From an uncultured Clostridia bacterium (GTDB lineage Bacteria; Bacillota; Clostridia; TANB77; CAG-508), in NCBI GenBank assembly GCA_934120045.1, contig CAKOTF010000003.1:131136-195135 (forward strand): a stretch of 64,000 nt of DNA, read 5' to 3'. The notes under the pieces were generated by a model that was not told the origin of the DNA, did not search any database, and saw only the letters and a list, made by a program, of their open reading frames with translations. Below, one piece after another: positions 33,360 to 41,791 of the stretch. How positions within the stretch are numbered: the stretch's first letter is position 1; the number at the start of each line of letters is the position of its first letter. The translations under genes were made by a program, and so were the position numbers.

Positions 33360-35078
33360 ATGGAAAGATATTTTGAATCAGTAAACTGTAAAAATATAAA
33401 AGAAATAGTATATAATTCAGCAAAAAAATTTGCTGAAAATGTAGCATTTGTAATAAAACATAAAAATGAGAAAAAAGAAGTAAGTTATGAAAGCATAACA
33501 TATAAAAAATTACTACAAGATGTTAATGAATTTGGAACAAAATTATATGATATGGGGGTTAAAAACAAGAGAGTAGCAATTGTTGGAAGAAACAGATATG
33601 AATGGGTAGTAGCACATTTATCAAATCTATTAGGAGGAATTGTTTCAATACCATTAGACAAAGAATTGCAAGTTGATGAGTTAGAAAGTTGTTTAGAAAG
33701 AAGTAAAGCAGATGTTATAGTATTTGATGAAAAATACATTGACAATATAGAAAAAATAAAACAAAATGGAAAAACAAATTTACAAGAATATGTTTGCATG
33801 ACAGAACAAGAAGGATATAAAAATTTCTGGACATTAAAAAAAGAAGGTGCAGAAATATTAAAAAATGGAAACAATGAATATGTAAATTGTAAAATAGACA
33901 ATGATAAAATGGCAATATTATTATTCACATCTGGAACAACATCAAAATCAAAAGCTGTAATGTTGTCAAACACAAACATAGCCTCAAATGTTTATTCAAT
34001 GTTATTGGTTGAAGATATGAGACCAACAGATAACAATTTAGCATTTTTACCATTTCATCATATATTTGGATCAACATGTATGATAGTAATGATTGCAATT
34101 GGGGCTAAAACAGCATTTCCAGATGGATTAAGATATGTAGCACAAAATTTAAAAGAATATCAAATATCTCTATTTGTAGGAGTTCCATTATTAGTTGAAG
34201 CAATTTATAAAAACATAGAAAAAGAAATAGAGAAAAAAGGAAAAACAAAGCTTATAAATAATGCAAAAAAATTAAGTAATTGCTTATTAAAACTACACAT
34301 TGATGTTAGGAGAAAACTATTTAAAGATGTAATAGATGCACTTGGTGGAAGAATGAGATTTATAATTTCAGGAGGAGCACCATTAGACAAAAAAGTTTCA
34401 CAAGGATTTAATGAATTAGGAATTGAAGTTGTTCAAGGATATGGGTTAACAGAAACATCACCAGTTATATCTGCTGAAAATGCAAAAAAGAAAAGATATG
34501 GTTCAATAGGTTTTCCTATGGAAAATGTAGAAGTTGAAATAATAAATAAAGATGAAAATGGAATTGGGGAAATACGTGTAAAAGGACCTAATGTAATGTT
34601 AGGATATTATGAAAATGAAGAAGCAACTAAAAAAGTTGTGAAAGATGGATGGTTTTATACAGGAGATTTAGCATATAAAGATAAAGATGGATTTATCTTT
34701 TTAACAGGACGTCAAAAAGATATGATAGTTTTAAAAAATGGTAAAAAAGTATTTCCAGAAGAATTAGAAACATTAATTAATAGATTAGATTTAGTAAAAG
34801 AATGCATTGTTTATGGAATGCCAGATGAAAAAGACAAAAATGATTTAAAGCTATCAGTAAAAATTGTATATGATAAGAAAATAGCTGAAGAAAAATATTC
34901 AGGAAAATCAGAAGGAGAATTATATCAAATTTTATGGGAAAAAGTAAAAGAAATCAATAAAACATTTCCACCATATAAATATATAAAAAATATGATTTTA
35001 ACAGATGAAGAATTAATAAAAACAACAACTCAAAAAGTAAAAAGAAATGAAGAAATAAAAAGAATTCTTGGAAAATAA
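33360..35078 (+). CDS. AMP-dependent acyl-CoA synthetase (long-chain fatty acid ligase type)
   Basis: 572-aa adenylate-forming enzyme. The P-loop LFTSGTTSKSKAVMLSN starts at about residue 188. Also visible are FIISGGAPLDKKVSQGF, GYGLTETSPVIS, GWFYTGDLAYKDKDGFIFLTGR and the C-terminal catalytic lysine region TTTQKVKRNE. It activates a fatty acid, probably long-chain, to acyl-AMP and then to a thioester. The ATG at 33360 follows AAAGGAAG; the ORF start at 33315 lacks a site. Single gene. Confidence 0.85.
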   Translation: MERYFESVNCKNIKEIVYNSAKKFAENVAFVIKHKNEKKEVSYESITYKKLLQDVNEFGTKLYDMGVKNKRVAIVGRNRYEWVVAHLSNLLGGIVSIPLDKELQVDELESCLERSKADVIVFDEKYIDNIEKIKQNGKTNLQEYVCMTEQEGYKNFWTLKKEGAEILKNGNNEYVNCKIDNDKMAILLFTSGTTSKSKAVMLSNTNIASNVYSMLLVEDMRPTDNNLAFLPFHHIFGSTCMIVMIAIGAKTAFPDGLRYVAQNLKEYQISLFVGVPLLVEAIYKNIEKEIEKKGKTKLINNAKKLSNCLLKLHIDVRRKLFKDVIDALGGRMRFIISGGAPLDKKVSQGFNELGIEVVQGYGLTETSPVISAENAKKKRYGSIGFPMENVEVEIINKDENGIGEIRVKGPNVMLGYYENEEATKKVVKDGWFYTGDLAYKDKDGFIFLTGRQKDMIVLKNGKKVFPEELETLINRLDLVKECIVYGMPDEKDKNDLKLSVKIVYDKKIAEEKYSGKSEGELYQILWEKVKEINKTFPPYKYIKNMILTDEELIKTTTQKVKRNEEIKRILGK

Positions 35079-35126
35079 TATTAAGTATATTAATATTATT
35101 TAATAAGAAAAAATTATGTATAATGA

Positions 35127-35155
35127 TTTACAAATTAACAAAAAAATGATATAAT
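35127..35155 (+). promoter_or_regulatory. Promoter of the RNase P RNA gene
   Basis: TTTACA (35127-35132), 17-nt spacer, TATAAT (35150-35155), 7 nt before the RNA 5' end. Confidence 0.7.
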
Positions 35156-35162
35156 GAAAAAC

Positions 35163-35505
35163 AAGCAAATTAAATAGTCGCTGGTAAGAGATGAAAAGAC
35201 TTACGAGAGGAAAGTCCGGGCTCCATAGAGCAATGATGCTAGATAACGTCTAGTGAGGGAAACCTTAAGGAAAGTGCAACAGAAAATAACCGCCTCTTTA
35301 GAGGTAAGGATGAAAAGGTGAGGTAAGAGCTCACCGCTAGTATGGTGACATATTAGGTCAGTGTAAACCCCATCTGGAGCAACACCTAAGAAGAAGATTA
35401 AGCCTGCTCGGCGCCTTCTGAATTGCGTGGCTTGATACATATAGTAATATATGTACTAGATAAATGACTATTTTAAATGACAGAACCCGGCTTACAGATT
35501 TGCTT
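35163..35505 (+). ncRNA. rnpB: RNase P RNA
   Basis: Catalytic RNA of RNase P, which trims tRNA 5' leaders. P1 is formed by AAGCAAAT (35163-35170) with ATTTGCTT (35498-35505). The conserved core shows GAGGAAAGTCCGGGCTCC near the 5' end, GAAAATAACCGCC in the middle and ACAGAACCCGGCTTA near the 3' end, which closes P2 and P4. The roughly 343-nt length is normal. Whether it is type A or B was not settled. Confidence 0.93.
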
Positions 35506-35519
35506 ATAATATGATAATT

Positions 35520-35552
35520 AAAGAAGTTTCAAGTTTTGAAACTTCTTTTTCT
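35520..35552 (+). terminator. Terminator of rnpB
   Basis: A perfect 13-bp stem, AAAGAAGTTTCAA / TTGAAACTTCTTT, loop GTT, then T, 15 nt after the RNA. Confidence 0.85.
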
Positions 35553-35696
35553 ATCAAAAAGTGTCATTCAAAAATCAATTAAATGAATATAATAAAATGT
35601 AAATTTTATGTGAAAGTTTGCATAATAATGTTGCTAAAATTGACAATTAGTATTAAAATATGAAAAGTTATTACGCCAAAAAGAAGGGAGAAAGAA

Positions 35697-37460
35697 ATGT
35701 TAAAACTAATAAAAAATTTTACAAAAAAAGAATGGATTTTGGCATTAATGTGTTTAGTATTAGTAGTTACACAAGTATGGTTAGAATTAAAAATGCCTGA
35801 CTATATGTCTGAAATAACAAAACTAGTACAAACAGAAGGAAGCCAAATGAAAGATATTCTAGTAAATGGTGGATATATGCTTGCATGTGCACTAGGAAGT
35901 TTAGTTGCAGCAGTAATTACAGGATATATAACATCAAGAATATCATCAAACTTTTCAAAGACAATCAGAAAAAAACTATTCAATAAAGTAGAAGATTTAG
36001 CAATGCAAGAAGTAAAACAATTTTCTACAAGTAGTTTAATAACAAGAACAACAAATGATATAACACAAATAGAAATGTTAATAGCAATGGGATTACAACT
36101 ATTAATAAAAGCCCCAATAACAGCAATATGGGCAATAACAAAAATATTAAATAAAAGTTGGCAATGGAGTGCAATTACAGCAGTAGCAGTAGCTATATTG
36201 ATGGCTACAATAGCAACATTAATGATAATTGTATTACCAAGATTTAAGAAAGTACAAAAATTAATTGATAAATTAAATGGAGTAACTCGTGAGAATCTAA
36301 CAGGAATAAGAGTTGTAAGAGCATTTAATGCAGAACAATATCAAGAAGAAAAATTTGATAAAGCAAATAATAACTTAACAAATCAACAATTATTTAACCA
36401 AAAAGTATTTGCAGTAATGCAACCAATGATGTATATAATTATGTATATGGTAACACTATCAATTTATTATGTTGGAGCATATCTAATAAAAGATGCAGGA
36501 ATGGCAGATAAAATATCACTATTTGGAGATATGGTAGTATTTAGTTCTTATGCAATGCAAGTAATAATGTCATTCTTAATGTTAGCAATGATATTTATGA
36601 TGTTACCAAGAGCACAAGTATCTGCAAATCGTATTAATGAAGTATTAGATACAGAAATAAGTATAAAAGATGGAAAAATAAATACAAAAACAAATAATGA
36701 AGTTGGAACAGTTGAATTTAAAAATGTATCATTTAAATATCCAGATGCAGATGAATATTTATTAAAAGATATATCATTTAAAGCAAATAAAGGAGATACA
36801 GTAGCATTTATAGGATCAACAGGAAGTGGAAAATCAACATTAATAAATTTAATTCCAAGATTTTATGATGTAACAGAAGGTGAAGTACTTGTAGATGGAA
36901 TAAATGTAAAAAATTATACACAAGAATTTTTACATGATAAAATAGGATATGTACCACAAAAGGCTGTAATGTTTAATGGAACAGTAAAATCAAATATATC
37001 TTATGGTGATAATGGAAAAGAAAAGCCAACAGATGAACAAATAAAAAAAGCTATAGAAGTTGCCCAAGGAACAGAATTTGTAGAAAAAATGGATGGACAA
37101 TATGATGCACATATGGCGCAAGGTGGAACAAATGTATCTGGTGGACAAAAACAAAGATTATCAATAGCTAGAGCAATAGCAAGAAATCCAGAAATATATA
37201 TATTTGATGATAGTTTTTCAGCATTAGACTATAAAACAGATAGTGTATTAAGAAAAGAATTGAAAAAATATACATCTGATGCAACAAGCTTAATTGTAGC
37301 ACAAAGAATAGGAACAATTATGAATGCAGACCAAATTGTAGTATTAGACAATGGTGTAATTGTTGGAAAAGGAACACATAAAGAGTTATTAAAAACATGT
37401 GAAGTATATAAACAAATAGCTCTATCTCAATTATCAAAGGAGGAATTAGAAAATGGCTAA
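35697..37460 (+). CDS. Heterodimeric ABC exporter, subunit with degenerate ATPase site
   Basis: 587-aa half-transporter: six membrane helices in the first 300 residues, then a nucleotide-binding domain. Walker A GSTGSGKST (373-381), signature VSGGQ (480-484). The Walker B is followed by D505 (FDDSFS) where the catalytic Glu should be, and the switch His is Q536 (VAQRIGT). These changes mark the degenerate site of asymmetric exporters such as BmrC/BmrD or LmrC/LmrD. It overlaps the partner gene by 8 bp. Likely multidrug or lipid export; substrate unknown. Confidence 0.9.
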   Translation: MLKLIKNFTKKEWILALMCLVLVVTQVWLELKMPDYMSEITKLVQTEGSQMKDILVNGGYMLACALGSLVAAVITGYITSRISSNFSKTIRKKLFNKVEDLAMQEVKQFSTSSLITRTTNDITQIEMLIAMGLQLLIKAPITAIWAITKILNKSWQWSAITAVAVAILMATIATLMIIVLPRFKKVQKLIDKLNGVTRENLTGIRVVRAFNAEQYQEEKFDKANNNLTNQQLFNQKVFAVMQPMMYIIMYMVTLSIYYVGAYLIKDAGMADKISLFGDMVVFSSYAMQVIMSFLMLAMIFMMLPRAQVSANRINEVLDTEISIKDGKINTKTNNEVGTVEFKNVSFKYPDADEYLLKDISFKANKGDTVAFIGSTGSGKSTLINLIPRFYDVTEGEVLVDGINVKNYTQEFLHDKIGYVPQKAVMFNGTVKSNISYGDNGKEKPTDEQIKKAIEVAQGTEFVEKMDGQYDAHMAQGGTNVSGGQKQRLSIARAIARNPEIYIFDDSFSALDYKTDSVLRKELKKYTSDATSLIVAQRIGTIMNADQIVVLDNGVIVGKGTHKELLKTCEVYKQIALSQLSKEELENG

Positions 37461-39309
37461 TAATCAATCAAGACCTCCTAGAAGAGGACCAATGGGACCT
37501 GGTATGGGACCAGGAGTGGGAGAAAAAGCTAAAGATTTTAAATCAGCAGTAAAAAGATTAGTAAAAGAATTAGGAAAATTCAAAATATTAATAATAATTG
37601 CATTAATATTAGCAATTGCAGGAGCAGTTTTATCAATTTCTGCACCAGATAGATTATCAAAATTAACAGATGAAATACAAGCAGGAATAATTCCAAAGAT
37701 GGAAAATGGTCAAATAATAATGCCTGAAATTAATATGGATTCAATAAAATCAATTGCAATATCATTAGTTATTTTATATTTATGTAGTGCAATATGTACA
37801 TTTATACAATCAATTTGTATGACAGAAGTTGCAAATAATTTTGCAAGAAGTTTAAGAACAAGAATATCAGTAAAAATAAATAAATTACCACTTAGCTATT
37901 TTGATAGACATCAATCTGGTGATACACTTTCAAGGGTAACAAATGATGTTGATACAATAGCACAAACAATGAACCAATCATTAGGATCATTAGTAAGTAA
38001 TATAACATTATTTTTAGGTTCAATAATAATGATGTTTTACACTAACTGGATAATGGCATTAACAGCAATATTATCAAGTTTACTTGGATTTATGGGAATG
38101 TTTGCAGTACTTGCAAAATCACAAAAATATTTCGTTGCAAAACAAGAAGAACTTGGAAACTTAAATGGACATATTGAAGAAGTATATTCAGGTTTAAATG
38201 TTGTAAAAGCATATAATGGTAAAAAAGAATCAGACAAAAAATTTGATGAATATAATCAAAAAGTATGTGAAGCAAACAGAAAGAGTCAATTTTTATCAGG
38301 AATAATGCAACCTATAATGAACTTTATAGGAAACTTTGGATATGTTGCAGTTTGTATAGTTGGAGCATTATTAACAATGAATAATGTAATATCATTTGGT
38401 GTAATCATTGCATTTATAACATATGTAAGATTATTTACAAATCCATTATCACAAATTGCACAAAGTATGACATCACTTCAATCAACAGCAGCTGCAAGTG
38501 AAAGAGTATTTGAATTTTTAGATGAGAAAGAAATGGCTGATCAATCAAAAATAAATAAAACATTAGATAAAAATAATGTAAAAGGAAAAATTGAATTTGA
38601 TAATGTTGTATTCCAATATGACAATAATGATAAGCCAACAATTAAAAACTTTACAGCAACAGCTGAACCTGGTCAAAAAATTGCAATAGTAGGACCAACA
38701 GGAGCTGGAAAAACAACAATGGTAAATCTTCTTATGAAATTCTATGACATTAATTCAGGAGATATTAGAATTGATGGTGTTTCAACAAAAGAATTATCAA
38801 GAGAAAATATACATAGTTTATTTACAATGGTATTACAAGATACATGGTTATTTGAAGGAACTGTAAAAGAAAATATTATATATAATCAAAAAAATGTAAG
38901 TGATGAAAGAGTAAAAGAAGTATGTAAAGAAGTTGGATTAGATCACTTTATCAGAACATTACCAAAAGGATATGATTCTTATTTATCAGAAAATGATAGT
39001 GTTTCAGCAGGTCAAAGACAATTACTTACAATTGCAAGAGGAATGATACAAGATTCACCATTCTTGATATTAGACGAAGCAACATCAAATGTAGATACAA
39101 GAACAGAAGAATTAGTTCAGGTTGCAATGGATAAACTTACAGAAGGAAGGACATCATTTATAATTGCACATAGATTGTCTACAATAAAAAATGCAGATTT
39201 AATATTAGTAATGAAAGATGGAAATATAGTAGAACAAGGAAATCATGAGCAATTAATGGAAAAGAATGGAGCTTATGCTGAATTATATAATTCTCAATTT
39301 GAGTTATAA
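37453..39309 (+). CDS. Heterodimeric ABC exporter, catalytic subunit
   Basis: 618-aa half-transporter with a Gly/Pro/Arg-rich N-terminus (RPPRRGPMGPGMGPG), six membrane helices and an NBD. Walker A GPTGAGKTT (from 414), canonical catalytic Glu E542 in LDEATSNVD, and switch H573 in AHRLST. The signature is VSAGQ rather than LSGGQ, so the composite site formed with the partner's Walker A is also the one expected to be non-catalytic. Start overlaps the first gene, so the subunits are translationally coupled. Confidence 0.92.
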   Translation: MANNQSRPPRRGPMGPGMGPGVGEKAKDFKSAVKRLVKELGKFKILIIIALILAIAGAVLSISAPDRLSKLTDEIQAGIIPKMENGQIIMPEINMDSIKSIAISLVILYLCSAICTFIQSICMTEVANNFARSLRTRISVKINKLPLSYFDRHQSGDTLSRVTNDVDTIAQTMNQSLGSLVSNITLFLGSIIMMFYTNWIMALTAILSSLLGFMGMFAVLAKSQKYFVAKQEELGNLNGHIEEVYSGLNVVKAYNGKKESDKKFDEYNQKVCEANRKSQFLSGIMQPIMNFIGNFGYVAVCIVGALLTMNNVISFGVIIAFITYVRLFTNPLSQIAQSMTSLQSTAAASERVFEFLDEKEMADQSKINKTLDKNNVKGKIEFDNVVFQYDNNDKPTIKNFTATAEPGQKIAIVGPTGAGKTTMVNLLMKFYDINSGDIRIDGVSTKELSRENIHSLFTMVLQDTWLFEGTVKENIIYNQKNVSDERVKEVCKEVGLDHFIRTLPKGYDSYLSENDSVSAGQRQLLTIARGMIQDSPFLILDEATSNVDTRTEELVQVAMDKLTEGRTSFIIAHRLSTIKNADLILVMKDGNIVEQGNHEQLMEKNGAYAELYNSQFEL

Positions 39310-39344
39310 TATATAATTAGTAGTAAATATATTTGTTTAAAGAC

Positions 39345-39373
39345 TTGACATAAAGTAAACACGGTGATATAAT
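39345..39373 (+). promoter_or_regulatory. Full-consensus sigma-A promoter of the third GC-rich orphan
   Basis: TTGACA (39345-39350), exactly 17 nt, TATAAT (39368-39373), 31 nt before the start codon. Confidence 0.85.
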
Positions 39374-39404
39374 TTAAAAATCAAATATAGGAGGTATAGG
39401 CAAT

Positions 39405-39605
39405 ATGATTATCGAAGAGATTCTTGATGCACGGGATGAGTGTGTCATGATGAAGATCACTGGCGAGAAGGTTAGGTTTAATCGTCTTCGCTCGTTGTGT
39501 AAAAAGTACAATGAGCATGAAGATGAAAAAGTTTTTGACCTTTCCGCTGATGATTCTGCATTTTGGCGGCAAGTTAATCAGTACCTAACTGACTTGGTCA
39601 AATAA
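39405..39605 (+). CDS. GC-rich orphan small protein, 66 aa, unknown function
   Basis: Starts MIIEEILDARDECVMMKITG after GGAGGTATAGG and ends WRQVNQYLTDLVK. Probably a beta-hairpin N-terminus (CVMMKITGEKVRFNRL) with helices after it. No signal peptide or membrane segment. Codons such as CGG, CGC, ATC, GTC and CTT contrast with the AGA/ATA/TTA neighbours. Single-gene unit with consensus promoter and terminator. No family recognised. Confidence 0.7.
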   Translation: MIIEEILDARDECVMMKITGEKVRFNRLRSLCKKYNEHEDEKVFDLSADDSAFWRQVNQYLTDLVK

Positions 39606-39615
39606 TTATTGACCT

Positions 39616-39660
39616 AAAAAAAGAGGCTATACTATGAAAATAGTGTAGTCTCTTTTTTTA
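39616..39660. terminator. Bidirectional terminator between the small orphan and uvrB
   Basis: Long stem AAAAAAAGAGGCTATACTA / TAGTGTAGTCTCTTTTTTT with two G-T pairs and a 6-nt loop; A and T runs serve both strands. Confidence 0.85.
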
Positions 39661-39663
39661 CTA

Positions 39664-41619
39664 TTACAATAATTTTTCTAATTCTTTAATTTTGTCACGT
39701 AATTCAGCAGCTTGTTCAAATTCCATTTTACTAGCATGTTCAAGCATTTCATCTGTAAGTTTAGAAATAGTAGATTGAATATCTTCTTCTTTTTCAAATT
39801 TATATTCAACACCAATATTTTCTGTTTGAATAGCTTTAATAGAATCTCTAATAGATTTCTTTATTGTTTTTGGAATTATATGATGTTCTTCATTATATGT
39901 TTCTTGGATAGAACGTCTTCTATTAGTTTCACTAATAGCTTTTTCCATAGAATCTGTAAGAGAATCACCATACATAATAACAGTTCCATCTGTATTTCTA
40001 GCAGCACGCCCAATTGTTTGAATCAAAGAACGTTCAGAACGAAGAAATCCTTCTTTATCTGCATCTAATATTGCAACAAGAGAAACTTCAGGAATATCAA
40101 GACCTTCTCTTAAAAGGTTTATTCCAACCAAAACATCAAATTCACCTAAACGAAGTTTTCTAATAATTTCCATTCTTTCTAGTGCTTTTATATCTGAATG
40201 CATGTAATTAACTTTAATGTCTAGACTTTTTAAATAAGATGTTAAATCTTCAGCCATCTTTTTGGTTAGTGTTGTGACTAAAATTCTTTCTTTTCGTTCA
40301 ACTCTAATTCTAATTTGTTCAATTAAATCATCAACTTGATTTGTAACTGGTTTTACTTCAATCTTTGGGTCTAGCAATCCAGTAGGACGGATAATCTGTT
40401 CAACAACATTTTCTTTTGAATGTTCTTGTTCATAATCACCAGGTGTAGCACTAACAAAAACAACTTGATTTATTCTATCTTCAAATTCATTAAATGTTAG
40501 AGGTCTATTGTCATAAGCAGAAGGTAATCTAAAACCATATTTTACTAAAGAATCTTTACGAGCTCTATCACCATTATACATAGCTCTTACTTGAGGGATT
40601 GTAGCATGTGATTCATCTATTAATAATAAGAAATCATCTGGAAAATAATCAAATAGTGTAAATGGAGCACTTCCTGGTTCTCTACCACTAATGTGTCTTG
40701 AATAATTTTCAATACCCTGACAGAATCCAGTTTCTTTCATCATTTCCATGTCGAAATTTGTTCTTTCTTGTATTCTTTGTGCTTCAATTAATTTATTTTG
40801 GCTTTTAAAATATGCTACTCTTTCATTCATTTCTTCTTCAATAGTTTTTAAAGCTCTTTCCATTTTATCTTTTGAAGTAACATAATGTGAGTTAGGAAAT
40901 ATCATTACATGTTGTCTTGTTCCAATTGATTTTCCTGTAACAGGATTTATTTCAGAAATCTTTTCAATTTCATCACCCCAGAATTCTGCTCTTATGGCAG
41001 ATTCGCTTTTATCTGAAGGATAAATTTCTAAAATATCACCTTTAGCTCTAAAAGTACCTCTTTTGAAATCAATTTCATTCCTAGAATATTGCATATTTAT
41101 TAATTTTTTCATTATTTTATCTCTAGAAATTTCCATACCAGGTCTTAAAGAAACAATCATATTTTCATAATCGATAGGGTCACCTAGACCATATATACAT
41201 GAAACAGAAGCAACTATAATAACATCTCTTGTTTCGAATAATGATGCTGTTGCAGAATGACGTAATTTATCAATTTCATCATTAATAGAAGCATCTTTTT
41301 CTATATATGTATCACTTTGGGCAATATAGCTTTCTGGTTGATAATAATCATAATAACTTACAAAATATTCAACATGATTTTCAGGAAAAAATTCTTTAAA
41401 TTCTGAATAAAGTTGACCAGCTAAAGTTTTATTATGTGCTAAAACTAATGTTGGTTTTTGAACATTTTGAATTATATTAGCCATTGTAAAAGTTTTACCA
41501 GAACCTGTAACACCTAAAAGTGTTTGAAATTTTTTTCCTTGTTCTATGCCTTTTGATAGATATTCAATTGCTTGTGGTTGATCACCTGTTGGTTTATATT
41601 CTGAATGTAATTTAAACAT
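39664..41619 (-). CDS. uvrB: Excinuclease ABC subunit UvrB
   Basis: 651-aa damage-verification helicase of nucleotide excision repair. Walker A GVTGSGKT (36-43), the damage-probing beta-hairpin region YYDYYQPESYIAQSDTYIEKD (cited from YDYYQPESYIAQ), DESHATIPQVRAMYNGD, helicase motif GINLLREGLDIPEVSLVAI and IQTIGRAARN. The C-terminal UVR motif (EFEQAAELRDKIKELE-like) binds UvrC. uvrA is not adjacent. Ribosome binding site AAGGAG. Confidence 0.97.
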   Translation of the reverse strand: MFKLHSEYKPTGDQPQAIEYLSKGIEQGKKFQTLLGVTGSGKTFTMANIIQNVQKPTLVLAHNKTLAGQLYSEFKEFFPENHVEYFVSYYDYYQPESYIAQSDTYIEKDASINDEIDKLRHSATASLFETRDVIIVASVSCIYGLGDPIDYENMIVSLRPGMEISRDKIMKKLINMQYSRNEIDFKRGTFRAKGDILEIYPSDKSESAIRAEFWGDEIEKISEINPVTGKSIGTRQHVMIFPNSHYVTSKDKMERALKTIEEEMNERVAYFKSQNKLIEAQRIQERTNFDMEMMKETGFCQGIENYSRHISGREPGSAPFTLFDYFPDDFLLLIDESHATIPQVRAMYNGDRARKDSLVKYGFRLPSAYDNRPLTFNEFEDRINQVVFVSATPGDYEQEHSKENVVEQIIRPTGLLDPKIEVKPVTNQVDDLIEQIRIRVERKERILVTTLTKKMAEDLTSYLKSLDIKVNYMHSDIKALERMEIIRKLRLGEFDVLVGINLLREGLDIPEVSLVAILDADKEGFLRSERSLIQTIGRAARNTDGTVIMYGDSLTDSMEKAISETNRRRSIQETYNEEHHIIPKTIKKSIRDSIKAIQTENIGVEYKFEKEEDIQSTISKLTDEMLEHASKMEFEQAAELRDKIKELEKLL

Positions 41620-41648
41620 AAATATCTCCTTATAAATTTAATGTAACC

Positions 41649-41677
41649 AGTATATCACAAAATTAAAAATACAACAA
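41649..41677 (-). promoter_or_regulatory. Promoter of uvrB
   Basis: On the minus strand TTGTTG (41677-41672), 17-nt spacer, TATACT (41654-41649), about 30 nt before the uvrB ATG. No obvious LexA-type palindrome was seen in the region. Confidence 0.55.
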
Positions 41678-41728
41678 TTGTTTGGCAAAAAAAACATGAA
41701 AAAAACTTGCAAAAAAGCGCTAAATTTG

Positions 41729-41757
41729 TTGAAAAAAAATGCTTATTATGATATAAA
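41729..41757 (+). promoter_or_regulatory. Promoter of the giant surface protein gene
   Basis: TTGAAA (41729-41734), 17-nt spacer, TATAAA (41752-41757), 35 nt before the start codon; divergent from uvrB. Confidence 0.6.
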
Positions 41758-41791
41758 ATATATAGAGAGAATACATATGGAGGATAAAAAA

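Noticed and set aside
35551..35696. Promoter for the ABC exporter
   Set aside because: A TTGACA is present near 35640, but no acceptable -10 at 16-18 nt could be found, so I did not list it as a feature.
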